Source: Pirellulaceae bacterium (GTDB taxonomy: Bacteria > Planctomycetota > Planctomycetia > Pirellulales > Pirellulaceae). From it: 64,000 nt of DNA. The notes under the pieces were generated by a model. It saw nothing but the letters and a program-made list of their open reading frames with translations. It made no database searches and was not told the DNA's origin. A program made the position numbers and the translations under genes. Shown here one piece after another: positions 25,105 to 33,086 of the stretch (positions within the stretch are counted from its first letter, which is position 1; every line of letters starts with the position of its first letter). The stretch spans positions 59,421-123,420 of the forward strand of contig JAKVBZ010000008.1 in the NCBI GenBank assembly GCA_022448645.1. The letters run 5' to 3'.

Positions 25105-25256
25105 TACTCCAGCGCTTAGGTCAAATCAACGAGTTTCACGATATCGACGCTGTGGCAATGGTGCAGTTTCCGAAACGGTGTCAACTCGAGATTCGTACAT
25201 TGAAACCGGAGACTTTAATTGAGTCGTCATTGATGTAACGTAGCGCATTAGTATTA
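25102..25256. repeat. MITE-like inverted-repeat element, copy A
   Basis: This stretch of about 155 bp has imperfect terminal inverted repeats of about 30 bp. The left end contains AGCGCTTAGGT with AATCAACGA, and the complement of the right end reads TGCGCTACGTTACATCAATG. It aligns along its length with the element at 57142-57316: both begin TAGT.CT, share AGCGCT.AGGT, a GAAAC.G.GTC.A.TCGAGAT block, GAGTC and CAT.GATGTAAC.TAGC. Its first three bases are the stop codon of the preceding gene. No ORF or transposase is inside it. Confidence 0.7.
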
Positions 25257-25299
25257 GTTGCTTGAAAGATTGGGCCAACCACAAGAGGACCAACCGATT

Positions 25300-25416
25300 A
25301 TGGCCCGCTGGCCACGGCACGCTTGGACGACCATCTTTACCTACGCGACAGTGTTCGTGGGTTTTCCCGTTTTATGTTGGTTGGCCTATGCATTTGTGCA
25401 AGGTTGGCTGTTCTGA
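25300..25416 (+). CDS. Candidate 38-residue membrane micro-protein
   Basis: An ATG at 25300, preceded by AGAGGA about 10 bp upstream, opens a short frame that ends with TGA at 25414-25416. The product begins 'MARWPRHAWTTIF' and has one hydrophobic helix of about 20 residues ('ATVFVGFPVLCWLAYAFVQG'), ending in GWLF. The basic head and single helix are typical of small inner-membrane proteins. It sits between an inverted-repeat element and the GDP-mannose pyrophosphorylase gene. It could be chance, and I recognise no family. Confidence 0.4.
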   Translation: MARWPRHAWTTIFTYATVFVGFPVLCWLAYAFVQGWLF

Positions 25417-25467
25417 ATTTTGTAAACACAGAGATCCTCACAGAGAAGCGAATAAAAGGTAATCGGT

Positions 25468-26544
25468 ATGTTGCACGCGGTGATCATGGCAGGTGGGTCG
25501 GGTACGCGGTTTTGGCCATTGAGCCGTGCAGCTCAGCCAAAACAACTGCAGAATCTAGTCAGTCATGAATCCATGATCCAAGCAACTGTGGCTCGGATGG
25601 ATGGGTTAGTGGCACCAGAAAATGTGCTGATTGTCACCAACGCCAGCATGGTGAATGCTATCGCGAGGCAACTTCCACACTTGCCGCTCACGGCTATTTT
25701 AGGAGAACCGTGTAAACGAGATACGGCACCTTGCATCGGATTGGCGGCCATTCAGGTGCAGCAGAACGATCACACTGCGACGATGGTCGTCATGCCGTCA
25801 GATCATGTGATCCGACCCTTGAAAGATTTTCAGCAGGCCATCCAATATGCGTCGGAATTGGTAGAAGAAAATCCGCAGCGGTTAGTCACCTTTGGGATTC
25901 GTCCCAGTTATCCAGCCGAGTCATTTGGATATATCGAAAGGGGTGCTCCGGTAGACAACGCATCCTTGCCTACGTTTGCCGTCAAGCAGTTTCGGGAAAA
26001 ACCCAAAGCTCACGTGGCTCAAGGGTACTACGAGTCGGGAGACTTTTACTGGAATTCTGGCATCTTCGTTTGGAAGGCCAACACGATCATGGACGAATTG
26101 TCTCAGCACGAGCCCCAGATGGTGAATCATCTGCAACGGATTGCGAAAGCGGCGGGTACTCGGGAGTATCAGGCGACGTTGGAACAAGAGTTCACAGCGA
26201 TTCAAGGCAAGTCGATCGACTATGCTGTGATGGAACATGCCCGGGATGTAGTGGTTGTGGAGGCTCCTTTCCAATGGGACGATGTGGGTAGTTGGCAGGC
26301 CGTTGCTCGGTTGAAAGGTCAAGATGATGCTGGCAATACCGTGGAGGGACGCCATGTGGGTGTGAATACGACTGGGACGATCATTCGTACCGACGAAGAT
26401 CATTTGGTGGTCACGTTAGGTATTCAAGATTGTGTTGTGGTGCATACACCCAACGCGACTCTCGTGGCCAACAAACATGACGAAGAATCTGTACGACAAG
26501 TTGTGAAGCTGATTGAGGAGAATGACTGGAAAGAGTATCTATAG
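25468..26544 (+). CDS. Mannose-1-phosphate guanylyltransferase
   Basis: This 358-residue nucleotidyltransferase has the GDP-mannose pyrophosphorylase signature 'GGSGTRFWPLSR' at residues 9-20, followed by 'QPKQLQNL', with 'VMPSDHVI' and 'KQFREKPK' further on. It should make GDP-mannose from mannose-1-phosphate and GTP, for polysaccharide, glycan or compatible-solute synthesis. The phosphomannose isomerase domain found in the larger ManC/CpsB enzymes is absent, so it is the single-function form. ATG 25468 is preceded by AAAGGTAA. The following gene is an oxidoreductase, which may or may not act on sugars in the same pathway. Confidence 0.9.
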   Translation: MLHAVIMAGGSGTRFWPLSRAAQPKQLQNLVSHESMIQATVARMDGLVAPENVLIVTNASMVNAIARQLPHLPLTAILGEPCKRDTAPCIGLAAIQVQQNDHTATMVVMPSDHVIRPLKDFQQAIQYASELVEENPQRLVTFGIRPSYPAESFGYIERGAPVDNASLPTFAVKQFREKPKAHVAQGYYESGDFYWNSGIFVWKANTIMDELSQHEPQMVNHLQRIAKAAGTREYQATLEQEFTAIQGKSIDYAVMEHARDVVVVEAPFQWDDVGSWQAVARLKGQDDAGNTVEGRHVGVNTTGTIIRTDEDHLVVTLGIQDCVVVHTPNATLVANKHDEESVRQVVKLIEENDWKEYL

Positions 26545-26617
26545 AACGGATCGGAGGCTTTAAAATCACTTTTCGTTGTGATTTTTCGTGATGCCCAATC
26601 CAAAAGGATGAATGGTT

Positions 26618-27805
26618 ATGTTTGACCTGGAACAATCCGTCAATCATCCGTTAGGACGTAGATTGCGGATGGGATTAGTGGGTGGTGGTGGCAGTGGATT
26701 CATTGGTCGAGTTCACGTTGTTGCTGCTCAACTTGACGGGCGAGCCGAACTGGTGGCAGGAGCCCTCAGTTCGAATCCCGATCGCTCGCGCGCTGCCGCG
26801 ACGTCTTTTGGCATTGAATCTGGACGGGCTTATGGTTCTTACAGCGAATTGTTGGACGGTGAATTAGCCTTATCTGAAGATCAGCGTATCGACTTTGTAG
26901 CGATTGCCACTCCGAACGATACTCACTTCGAGATTGCTAGTGCTGCTTTACAGGCCGGCTTCGATGTGGTGTGCGACAAGCCACTCACGAATCGTGTTGA
27001 CGAAGCGGTACAGTTGGCCAAGTTAGTGGAGCAGAGCGGACGAGTATTTGTGCTCACTCACAATTATTCAGGGTATCCCATGGTTCGACAGGCACGGGCC
27101 ATGCTGCAAGCAGGTGAATTGGGAGCCATTCAGGCGATCCGTGTGAACTACATTCAAGGTTTCCTTTGCGGTCTGGTGCCCGGAACAGTGTCAGCTCGAG
27201 GTGTTTGGAAATCCGATCCGCAGCGAGCTGGTTCTGGATCCCTGGGGGATATCGGAACCCATGCTTATCAATTGGCTTGTTTTGTGAATGATGGTTACCC
27301 GGACTGCTTGTCATCGAATTTACGAACATATCACTCGGAGCGACCCTTGGAAGACTACGGGCACGTTTTGTTGCGGTGGGGCGACGAGACATTGGGATGC
27401 ATTACTTTTAGTCAGATCACTCATGGGCGGCTCAACGATTTAACCTTAGAAGTGGACGGTAGCGACGCATCATTGTCGTGGCGTCAGGAAGAACCCAATC
27501 AGTTGTTGGTGCGGCGGTTTGGTCAGCCGACCCAGATTTATGATAGGAATCCGAATGCGAGCTACACACTTCCCCAGACACGGGAAGTGTGTCGGTTACC
27601 AGCAGGACATCCCGAAGCTTTTTTTGAAGCTTTCGCCAATATTTACCGTGGTGCCTTCAGCGATATGGTCGCGTCAAGATGTGGCGAATGTCCGTCGATT
27701 CCAGGGAGTGCATATCCGAGTGTGTTGGATGGGGTGAGGGGGGTGAGGTTTGTTGAGACGTGCCTGCGCAGTCATGAAAATCAGGGATGTTGGGAGTCGC
27801 TGTGA
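26618..27805 (+). CDS. Gfo/Idh/MocA-family oxidoreductase
   Basis: From ATG 26618 the product has 395 residues. It has an N-terminal Rossmann domain ('MGLVGGGGSGFIGRVHVVAA') and the family motif 'VCDKPLTNRVDEA', in which the Lys of 'DKP' is the usual catalytic lysine. A C-terminal alpha/beta dimerisation domain contains 'GSGSLGDIGTHAYQLACFV', where the His is the second catalytic residue. Such enzymes oxidise or reduce sugars and inositols with NAD(P). The substrate is unknown. ATG 26612, two codons upstream, is also possible, but AAGGA is better spaced for 26618. Confidence 0.85.
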   Translation: MFDLEQSVNHPLGRRLRMGLVGGGGSGFIGRVHVVAAQLDGRAELVAGALSSNPDRSRAAATSFGIESGRAYGSYSELLDGELALSEDQRIDFVAIATPNDTHFEIASAALQAGFDVVCDKPLTNRVDEAVQLAKLVEQSGRVFVLTHNYSGYPMVRQARAMLQAGELGAIQAIRVNYIQGFLCGLVPGTVSARGVWKSDPQRAGSGSLGDIGTHAYQLACFVNDGYPDCLSSNLRTYHSERPLEDYGHVLLRWGDETLGCITFSQITHGRLNDLTLEVDGSDASLSWRQEEPNQLLVRRFGQPTQIYDRNPNASYTLPQTREVCRLPAGHPEAFFEAFANIYRGAFSDMVASRCGECPSIPGSAYPSVLDGVRGVRFVETCLRSHENQGCWESL

Positions 27806-27852
27806 CGGATCTCCTCCCATTTGGTTGATGATAAATAATTTTCAGGAGGGGC

Positions 27853-27972
27853 ATGGTGCGGGATGGTAAGACGGATTTGTCGATTGGTGATTCACCTTAC
27901 TATTGCCGAACAGGATTCCAACCAATCGGCAAGTCCATCATGCATGCAAGAACGATTGTTATGAAATACTAG
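27853..27972 (+). CDS. Candidate 39-residue micro-ORF upstream of ruvX
   Basis: An ATG at 27853 follows AGGAGGGG almost directly, and a second in-frame GTG at 27856 has better spacing. The frame encodes 39 residues beginning 'MVRDGKTDLSIGDSPYYC' and ends at TAG 27970-27972. No transmembrane segment or known motif is visible. The strong ribosome site is the only support. It may be a short leader peptide for the following resolvase gene, or chance. Confidence 0.25.
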   Translation: MVRDGKTDLSIGDSPYYCRTGFQPIGKSIMHARTIVMKY

Positions 27973-28018
27973 GTCGTTGCTGGAAACATTGTTCTGGCTC
28001 GGTCGGGAGGAGGCGGAC

Positions 28019-28501
28019 GTGGAGCTACCTGGACGCGTAAGTGGTATCGATTACGGTACGGTACGCTTGGGCATTGCGATCAGTGATGCAGCACGCTCCA
28101 TTTCCAGCCCCTATGAGAATTATCGGCGACAAGATGATCAAAAGGATGCCCAACGATTCCAGCGGTTGGTCAGTGAGGAAGAGGTCGTACAATTTGTCGT
28201 TGGGTTACCCGTACACACTTCTGGCCAGGAAAGCCAGAAATCACGCGAGGCGCGAGAATTTGGGTCTTGGCTGACCAATGCCACGGGGGTCCCGGTCGAC
28301 TTTGTTGATGAACGCTTTACGACGCAACAGGCTGAGCAAGCCCTGCTTGGTGCAGGACTCACGAATCAAAAGCGCAAGGCCCGTCGCGATATGTTGGCAG
28401 CTCAAATTCTATTACAAACTTATCTCGATCACGGCGCCGCTTCTAGCGAGTCTTTGGGAGCGCTCGACGACACGCGAGGTGAAAGTGGTGGTCATGCATG
28501 A
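28019..28501 (+). CDS. ruvX: RuvX/YqgF-family Holliday junction resolvase
   Basis: From GTG 28019 the product has 160 residues. It shows the RNase H-like fold motifs of the YqgF family: 'GIDYGTVRLGIAISD' with its catalytic Asp at the N-terminus, 'VVGLPVHTSG' in the middle and 'VDERFTTQQAEQ' near residues 99-110. The family is linked to resolution of recombination intermediates and to ribosomal RNA processing. The GTG start has a GGAGGAGG ribosome site a few bases upstream, and the longer open frame back to 27977 is not needed. The stop overlaps the next start as ATGA, so the two genes are translationally coupled. Confidence 0.88.
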   Translation: MELPGRVSGIDYGTVRLGIAISDAARSISSPYENYRRQDDQKDAQRFQRLVSEEEVVQFVVGLPVHTSGQESQKSREAREFGSWLTNATGVPVDFVDERFTTQQAEQALLGAGLTNQKRKARRDMLAAQILLQTYLDHGAASSESLGALDDTRGESGGHA

Positions 28502-29382
28502 CAAAACTTGTTTTTGGTTGCGGGTATTTGGGCCGACGAATCTCACAAAGGTGGCTGGAAGATGGCGATGAAGTTTGGGTGGTGACCCGAAGTTCAGCAC
28601 GAGCGAAGGAATTGGAGTCCTGTGGCTTTCATGCGGTGATCGCTGATGTCACACAACCGGGCAGTTTGTGCGAGCTGCCCGCAGCCGAGTCTGTATTATA
28701 TGCTGTCGGCTACGACCGTAGCACAGGGCTGCAGCAACGCCAAGTTTACGTGGACGGTTTGACCCATGTGCTAGAGCATCTGCCACACGATAAGTTGGAA
28801 CGATTCATCTACATCAGTTCCACCGGAGTCTATGGTCAATCGGATGGCAGTTGGGTCGATGAAGACTCGATTTGTCAACCAACACGCGCAGGAGGACAGT
28901 GCTGTCTGGAGGCGGAAAACCGTCTGGCGCGTGTGATCTGGGGAGATCGTCGCATTGTTCTGCGACTGGCTGGAATCTATGGACCTAGCCGAATCCCGAA
29001 TTTGCGTCTGGCGGCAGCAGGCGAGATTGCCCGTATTGCGACAGATGGTTATCTAAACTTAATCCACGTTGAGGATGCTGTCCGCGTTGTGTTAGCGGCA
29101 GAGTTGCGAGCTAGAACGCCCACGCTGTACACCGTCTCGGACGGACAGCCTGTCTTGCGGAGCGACTTCTATGCCCATGTTCTCCGGTGGGATTGGCCGG
29201 TTCTGGATAATGCCCAACCAGGTCAAGGATCGCCGGCCAGACCAGCCTCGCGGCAGCAGCGCACGGGTTCCAGCAAACGAGTAGTCAATCAACGGATGCT
29301 GCGTGAACTTGGCGTGCAATTAGAACACAAGAATTACCAGGAAGGATTAGCTGCTATCGCCCGCCAATGTTTGGGGGAATAA
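28498..29382 (+). CDS. NAD-dependent epimerase/dehydratase-type SDR protein (YeeZ-like)
   Basis: This 294-residue Rossmann-fold protein opens with 'LVFGCGYLGRRISQRW', a GxGxxG nucleotide-binding motif, and carries 'IYISSTGVYGQSDGSWVDED', which places it in the extended SDR group close to YeeZ-like epimerases. 'GIYGPSRIPN' follows the usual substrate loop. The catalytic Tyr is probably in 'GVYGQ', but the classical YxxxK is not obvious, so catalysis is uncertain. It overlaps ruvX by 4 bp. Confidence 0.8.
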   Translation: MTKLVFGCGYLGRRISQRWLEDGDEVWVVTRSSARAKELESCGFHAVIADVTQPGSLCELPAAESVLYAVGYDRSTGLQQRQVYVDGLTHVLEHLPHDKLERFIYISSTGVYGQSDGSWVDEDSICQPTRAGGQCCLEAENRLARVIWGDRRIVLRLAGIYGPSRIPNLRLAAAGEIARIATDGYLNLIHVEDAVRVVLAAELRARTPTLYTVSDGQPVLRSDFYAHVLRWDWPVLDNAQPGQGSPARPASRQQRTGSSKRVVNQRMLRELGVQLEHKNYQEGLAAIARQCLGE

Positions 29383-29644
29383 ATCGAAGTGGTTCCAGTA
29401 ACTTTGTCGGTCATGTGCTAAGACTGCGGTGTAGAGTTATTTTTGGCTGCATGACTTGAATCACGAAGGATTTGTGATTAAGAAAACCTAAATTCCTAAC
29501 GACAAATGCCAAAGATGAATCCCCCAACCGTGGCACAGCGGGGCAGATGTTCAATCGGAATCTCTCAGCGCCCGTTGAAGACAAACCGCTGTGGTTTTAC
29601 AATCAGTCGACATATCATCTCATCCGTTTATTCGAGGTTTGCTT

Positions 29645-30430
29645 ATGTTGGAGCGGAAGCCAGTTTTTCCTGGTGTTATTGAATTGAACCACCAAGCCGG
29701 GAGTGTCATCGGCTGCAATGTCTACCTGGTCTTCGACGGTCCGGAATGGCTGTTGATTGATATTGGGTACGATGAAACGGCGGACGAGATCGTTGAACTC
29801 ATTCGTCAGCTCGATTTCCCGTTGTCTTCTTGCAAGGGTCTTATTGCGACCCATGCGGATGTGGATCACATTCAGGGACTTGCCAAAGCCAAACAGCTCT
29901 TGCGGACCGAAGTGCTGGCTCATCCGCTTGCTGCAGGGTCATTAGAATCGGGTGATCGCCTCAAGACGTTTGCCGAGATCGAGGCGCAGGGCATTCGCAT
30001 GGAAATGCCACCGGTAAAGGTAGACACGCTGATCGAAGATGGTGATCTGATAAGAATTGGTGGTTTGCAGCTGGAAGTGTGGCATACGCCGGGACACACC
30101 GATAGCCAGCTTTCGTTTCGTTTAGGCGAATTGCTATTCAGTGGCGACAACATCTATCGCGACGGTTGTGTAGGAGCCATTGATGCTCATCACGGAAGTG
30201 ATCTGGAAGCGTTCGTTAGTTCTCTCAATCGGATCCGAGAAAGTGACATTGGGTGGCTTTTACCGAGCCATGGGCCGATCTTCCGCAAAGACAATGCGTT
30301 GTTGGATAGTACGATTGAGCGATTGACGGGTTATCAACGCATGGCAGATTTCGGTACATGTGCTGTCAATTGGCCTCTTGAGGACGAATACGAACGAGAA
30401 ATTGCTGAGGGCAAAAGTCCAGGTGGGTAA
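29645..30430 (+). CDS. MBL-fold metallo-hydrolase
   Basis: From ATG 29645 the product has 261 residues (the frame is open to a GTG at 29591). It has the metal motif '[10 protein letters not shown]' (HxDxDH variant of HxHxDH), a second histidine in '[13 protein letters not shown]', an aspartate in '[11 protein letters not shown]' and a last histidine in 'LPSHGPIF'. The full set supports a metal-dependent hydrolase of the glyoxalase II-like/MBL superfamily. The substrate is unknown. It stands alone between an SDR gene and a small secreted protein. Confidence 0.82.
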   Translation: MLERKPVFPGVIELNHQAGSVIGCNVYLVFDGPEWLLIDIGYDETADEIVELIRQLDFPLSSCKGLIATHADVDHIQGLAKAKQLLRTEVLAHPLAAGSLESGDRLKTFAEIEAQGIRMEMPPVKVDTLIEDGDLIRIGGLQLEVWHTPGHTDSQLSFRLGELLFSGDNIYRDGCVGAIDAHHGSDLEAFVSSLNRIRESDIGWLLPSHGPIFRKDNALLDSTIERLTGYQRMADFGTCAVNWPLEDEYEREIAEGKSPGG

Positions 30431-30621
30431 ATCTCGAGAGCCCAATCCATAATCTTTCCCTGGCTTGACCAATCCCGCCGATCGTCAGTCTTCCACAACG
30501 ATCCTATTTTTCCGATTTTGACGGATATTCGTTGATCAGAGCGGGGATGGCGTGTCGATCAGATTAATGCACCAGTGGGGGATGTTGCTGGTGTTGTGAA
30601 ACCGAGTGTAGGGGGACTGTT

Positions 30622-30948
30622 ATGGTTCGTCGTGTGCTTTTGGGAATTGCTGTGTTTGCGTTGAGCAGTCTTTTCTGGAATCCTAGCGAGGTGCATGCGC
30701 AACAGGCATTTGGGCGAGTGTGGGGCCAGGGTCAAACGGTGCAAGATTGGCGACGGTTTTACCACTATCCATATGTCTATTATCCGCAGAACTTTTGGGG
30801 TAACGAATACTTCCGCAGCGCGAACGACTTATACTATCGCTACCCGCGCGAGATGCGAATTCCAGTCTACAACCGCAAGTGGCAGAATTACTATCCGCAG
30901 GAACGTATTTATCACCAAGGCAACCACTTCATATTGGACATCTTTTAA
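30622..30948 (+). CDS. Small secreted Tyr-rich protein, unknown function
   Basis: The 108-residue product has a clear signal peptide ('RRVLLGIAVFALSSLFW' to about residue 26, cleavage near 'VHA-QQ'). The mature chain is rich in Tyr, Trp, Pro and Arg ('FYHYPYVYYPQNFWGNEYF', 'WQNYYPQE'). A GTAGGGGGA ribosome site precedes ATG 30622. I recognise no family. A small protein of similar style (signal peptide, Arg/Tyr/Gly-rich) lies at 49339-49608, which suggests a class of small exported proteins in this genome. Confidence 0.65.
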   Translation: MVRRVLLGIAVFALSSLFWNPSEVHAQQAFGRVWGQGQTVQDWRRFYHYPYVYYPQNFWGNEYFRSANDLYYRYPREMRIPVYNRKWQNYYPQERIYHQGNHFILDIF

Positions 30949-31526
30949 TGAATCCTGTTCATGCCAGCAGGAATGAAGCACGCCGGTGATGAAGCTACAG
31001 CGTTTTCGGTTTGTCAAGCCTGCGGCTTGTTGATGTGTGGTGTACGTGGTGGGTCATAACCGGTTGGTTTTTTATGAGTGGGCAAACTGGGATAAATTTA
31101 CTGGTTTTTTTGCAGCGGGGGTTGATCTCGAGGCATTAGCAATTACAAAGGGATAAGGATTGAGTTCAACTCGATCCGTTTTCCCTTCGTAGGTCCCTGC
31201 CCCACCTGCGGAGGGTTTTTTCATTTTTCTCTTGACTGGGTGGTGGGTTGACCACATCAAGGGCGCCAGATACGATGTCGTTGGAGTTCGGTACAGGCCG
31301 AGCTTTTTTTCGGGCAGACTTTGTGATAACTTTCACAATGTCTGCTGTTTACAGGTTTGTGTCCTCTTGTCGGGGGGATGTGCTAAATTTCCCCAGATTT
31401 CAGTTCGCACTGTGGTGGACGTCTGTGCAAAGTGCTGCACGACGGTTCGTCATGGCACGTGGAGTCACCACAGGGGGTCGGTTGGCACCGGGGCGTTTTT
31501 CGTAAGCTACTGTCTTGGGATATCCT
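30949..31526. promoter_or_regulatory. Leader region of the complex I operon
   Basis: These 578 bp precede nuoA and should hold its promoter. Three inverted repeats are visible: CAAGCC/GGCTTG (31014-31029), an 8-bp stem GGATTGAG/CTCGATCC with a 5-nt loop (31157-31177), and CCCTGC/GCGGAGGG followed by six T (31195-31221), which is a plausible factor-independent terminator. The minus strand is open across this block and reads 'GAGTYEGKTDRVELNPYP', but no gene context supports it. I did not identify a clear promoter. Confidence 0.45.
31195..31221 (+). terminator. Possible factor-independent terminator upstream of nuoA
   Basis: CCCTGC (31195-31200) can pair with GCGGAGGG (31208-31215) with a 2-nt bulge, directly followed by TTTTTT. 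It lies 250 bp after the small secreted protein gene and 306 bp before nuoA, so it could end upstream transcription or attenuate nuo transcription. Confidence 0.35.
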
Positions 31527-31925
31527 ATGGATTCGGTGGCAATTCCACTGTTGATCATGATTGCCGCATCGGCGGTGGTTCCTGTGGCCATGTTGGGTGC
31601 GGGGACTCTATTGGGACCTCGTCGATCAAATGCAGTGAAAGCGATGCCGTATGAGAGCGGGATGGATCCGATCCACGACGCGCGCCGCCGGTTCGACGTG
31701 CGGTTTCATCTTGTGGCGATCGCCTTCATTATTTTCGATGTGGAGTTGCTGTTCCTATATCCGTGGGCCGTTGCCAGTCATCATCCGGAGGGTGTTGACC
31801 AGTTGGTGGAGGCAGGTTTGCTGTCCGGCAGGGGGCTCGTTTTCGGCGGTGTTATGTTTTTTCTGTTCCTCGTGACGTTGGGCCTCATTTATGAATGGCG
31901 ACGAGGGGTACTTCGATGGCGGTAA
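31527..31925 (+). CDS. nuoA: NADH-quinone oxidoreductase subunit A
   Basis: First gene of a complete complex I operon. From ATG 31527 (the frame is open to a TTG at 31515) the product has 132 residues and three transmembrane helices. The conserved loop '[20 protein letters not shown]' between helices 1 and 2 and '[16 protein letters not shown]' at helix 2 mark NuoA, which lies at the junction of the membrane arm and the quinone site. Its 3' end overlaps the nuoB start by 10 bp. Confidence 0.95.
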   Translation: MDSVAIPLLIMIAASAVVPVAMLGAGTLLGPRRSNAVKAMPYESGMDPIHDARRRFDVRFHLVAIAFIIFDVELLFLYPWAVASHHPEGVDQLVEAGLLSGRGLVFGGVMFFLFLVTLGLIYEWRRGVLRWR

Positions 31926-32551
31926 ATCAGCATTCTCCGGGCATTGAAACAAAGCTTGGTGCGGTTCAGGATGCCAATGCGTTACCTGATAACGTGGCCA
32001 TTACGAATCTGGACAAGTTGGCGAATTGGTGCCGGAAGAACAGTTTGTGGCCAATGCCATTTGCCACAGCGTGTTGTGGCATCGAGTTGATGGCCACGGG
32101 AGCCAGCCGCCACGATTTGGCTCGTTTTGGTGCTGAGGTTTTTCGTTTCAGTCCTCGGCAGTGTGACTTGATGATTGTAGCTGGTCGCGTGGTGATGAAG
32201 ATGTTGCCCGTGCTGCAACGAATCTGGCAGCAGATGCCGGAGCCCAAATGGTGTATTTCAATGGGGGCGTGTGCATCTACGGGTGGTGTGTTTGATACCT
32301 ATGCGGTTGTCCAAGGGATCGATCGGTTCATTCCCGTGGACATGTATGTTCCTGGGTGTCCTCCGCGGCCAGAGCAATTGATTCAGGCGATCATGGATTT
32401 GCAGGAAAAAATTCAACAAGAGGGTCGTTTGGACGGTGCAGAATTCAATTTGGCTTCCAGGCAGCAGCCCAAGAGGGCTCTAATGGAATTGCCCATTCTG
32501 GGACAAATTCCCAGCTCAGTTTCTTATCCAGATGGACTTCCCAAGCTTTAG
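31916..32551 (+). CDS. nuoB: NADH-quinone oxidoreductase subunit B (iron-sulfur cluster N2)
   Basis: NuoB holds cluster N2, the last electron carrier before quinone. Starting at ATG 31916, the four ligands are Cys53 and Cys54 ('[10 protein letters not shown]'), Cys119 ('GACAST') and Cys148 ('VPGCPPRP'), with the same spacing as in E. coli. The frame extends upstream to ATG 31895, but 31916 has a GAGGGG site about 7 bp before it. The tail after residue 165 is longer than in E. coli and carries a Gln/Pro-rich stretch. It overlaps nuoA. Confidence 0.96.
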   Translation: MAVNQHSPGIETKLGAVQDANALPDNVAITNLDKLANWCRKNSLWPMPFATACCGIELMATGASRHDLARFGAEVFRFSPRQCDLMIVAGRVVMKMLPVLQRIWQQMPEPKWCISMGACASTGGVFDTYAVVQGIDRFIPVDMYVPGCPPRPEQLIQAIMDLQEKIQQEGRLDGAEFNLASRQQPKRALMELPILGQIPSSVSYPDGLPKL

Positions 32552-32569
32552 AAAAGTTATAAGAACAGC

Positions 32570-33082
32570 ATGTCTTTGTTGACCAATGTCATTGATGACT
32601 TGCAAGCATTGAGCAGTCAGACAGCGGCAGAATTCTCGGTGAGCGAGTTTCGGGGGCAAGACCGCGTCGTTTTGTCTCGAACGGTTCTCCATGCGGCCTT
32701 CGATTTGCTAAGGAATCGCTGGGAATTCGATCTGCTCAATGATATTACTTGTGTGGATTATCTGTCGTATCGCGGTGCTCGGGACCGTTTTGGATTAGTT
32801 TACATTTTGTCATCAACGCGGGACAACGTGCGGTTGGTACTTCGCGTGATGTTGAACGAACCCGACCTGAAGGTTGCCTCGGCGGTTCCTTTTTGGGATG
32901 GCGCCGATTGGATGGAACGGGAGGTCTGGGATATGTTTGGGATTCGTTTTGAGGGGCACCCCAATTTGCGGCGGATTCTCTTGCCCGAAGAGTTTACGGC
33001 TCATCCTTTGAGGAAGGATTACCCGATGCAGGGGCGTGGCGAAAGACACCACTTTGACAAGTTGACTCGCGCCGAGGCTTAG
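32570..33082 (+). CDS. nuoC: NADH-quinone oxidoreductase subunit C
   Basis: The 170-residue protein is the 30-kDa-type subunit of the peripheral arm. Its signature is 'WMEREVWDMFGIRFEGHPNL' near residues 110-129, followed by 'RRILLPEEFTAHPLRKDYP'. It is separate from NuoD here, unlike the NuoCD fusion of E. coli, which is the usual arrangement outside Enterobacteria. The next gene starts 5 bp downstream. Confidence 0.95.
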   Translation: MSLLTNVIDDLQALSSQTAAEFSVSEFRGQDRVVLSRTVLHAAFDLLRNRWEFDLLNDITCVDYLSYRGARDRFGLVYILSSTRDNVRLVLRVMLNEPDLKVASAVPFWDGADWMEREVWDMFGIRFEGHPNLRRILLPEEFTAHPLRKDYPMQGRGERHHFDKLTRAEA

Positions 33083-33086
33083 TCAG

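Noticed and set aside
31072..31260. Minus-strand frame with 'GAGTYEGKTDRVELNPYP'
   Set aside because: It overlaps the hairpins upstream of nuoA, has no ribosome site or partner gene, and its composition is dictated by the inverted repeat.
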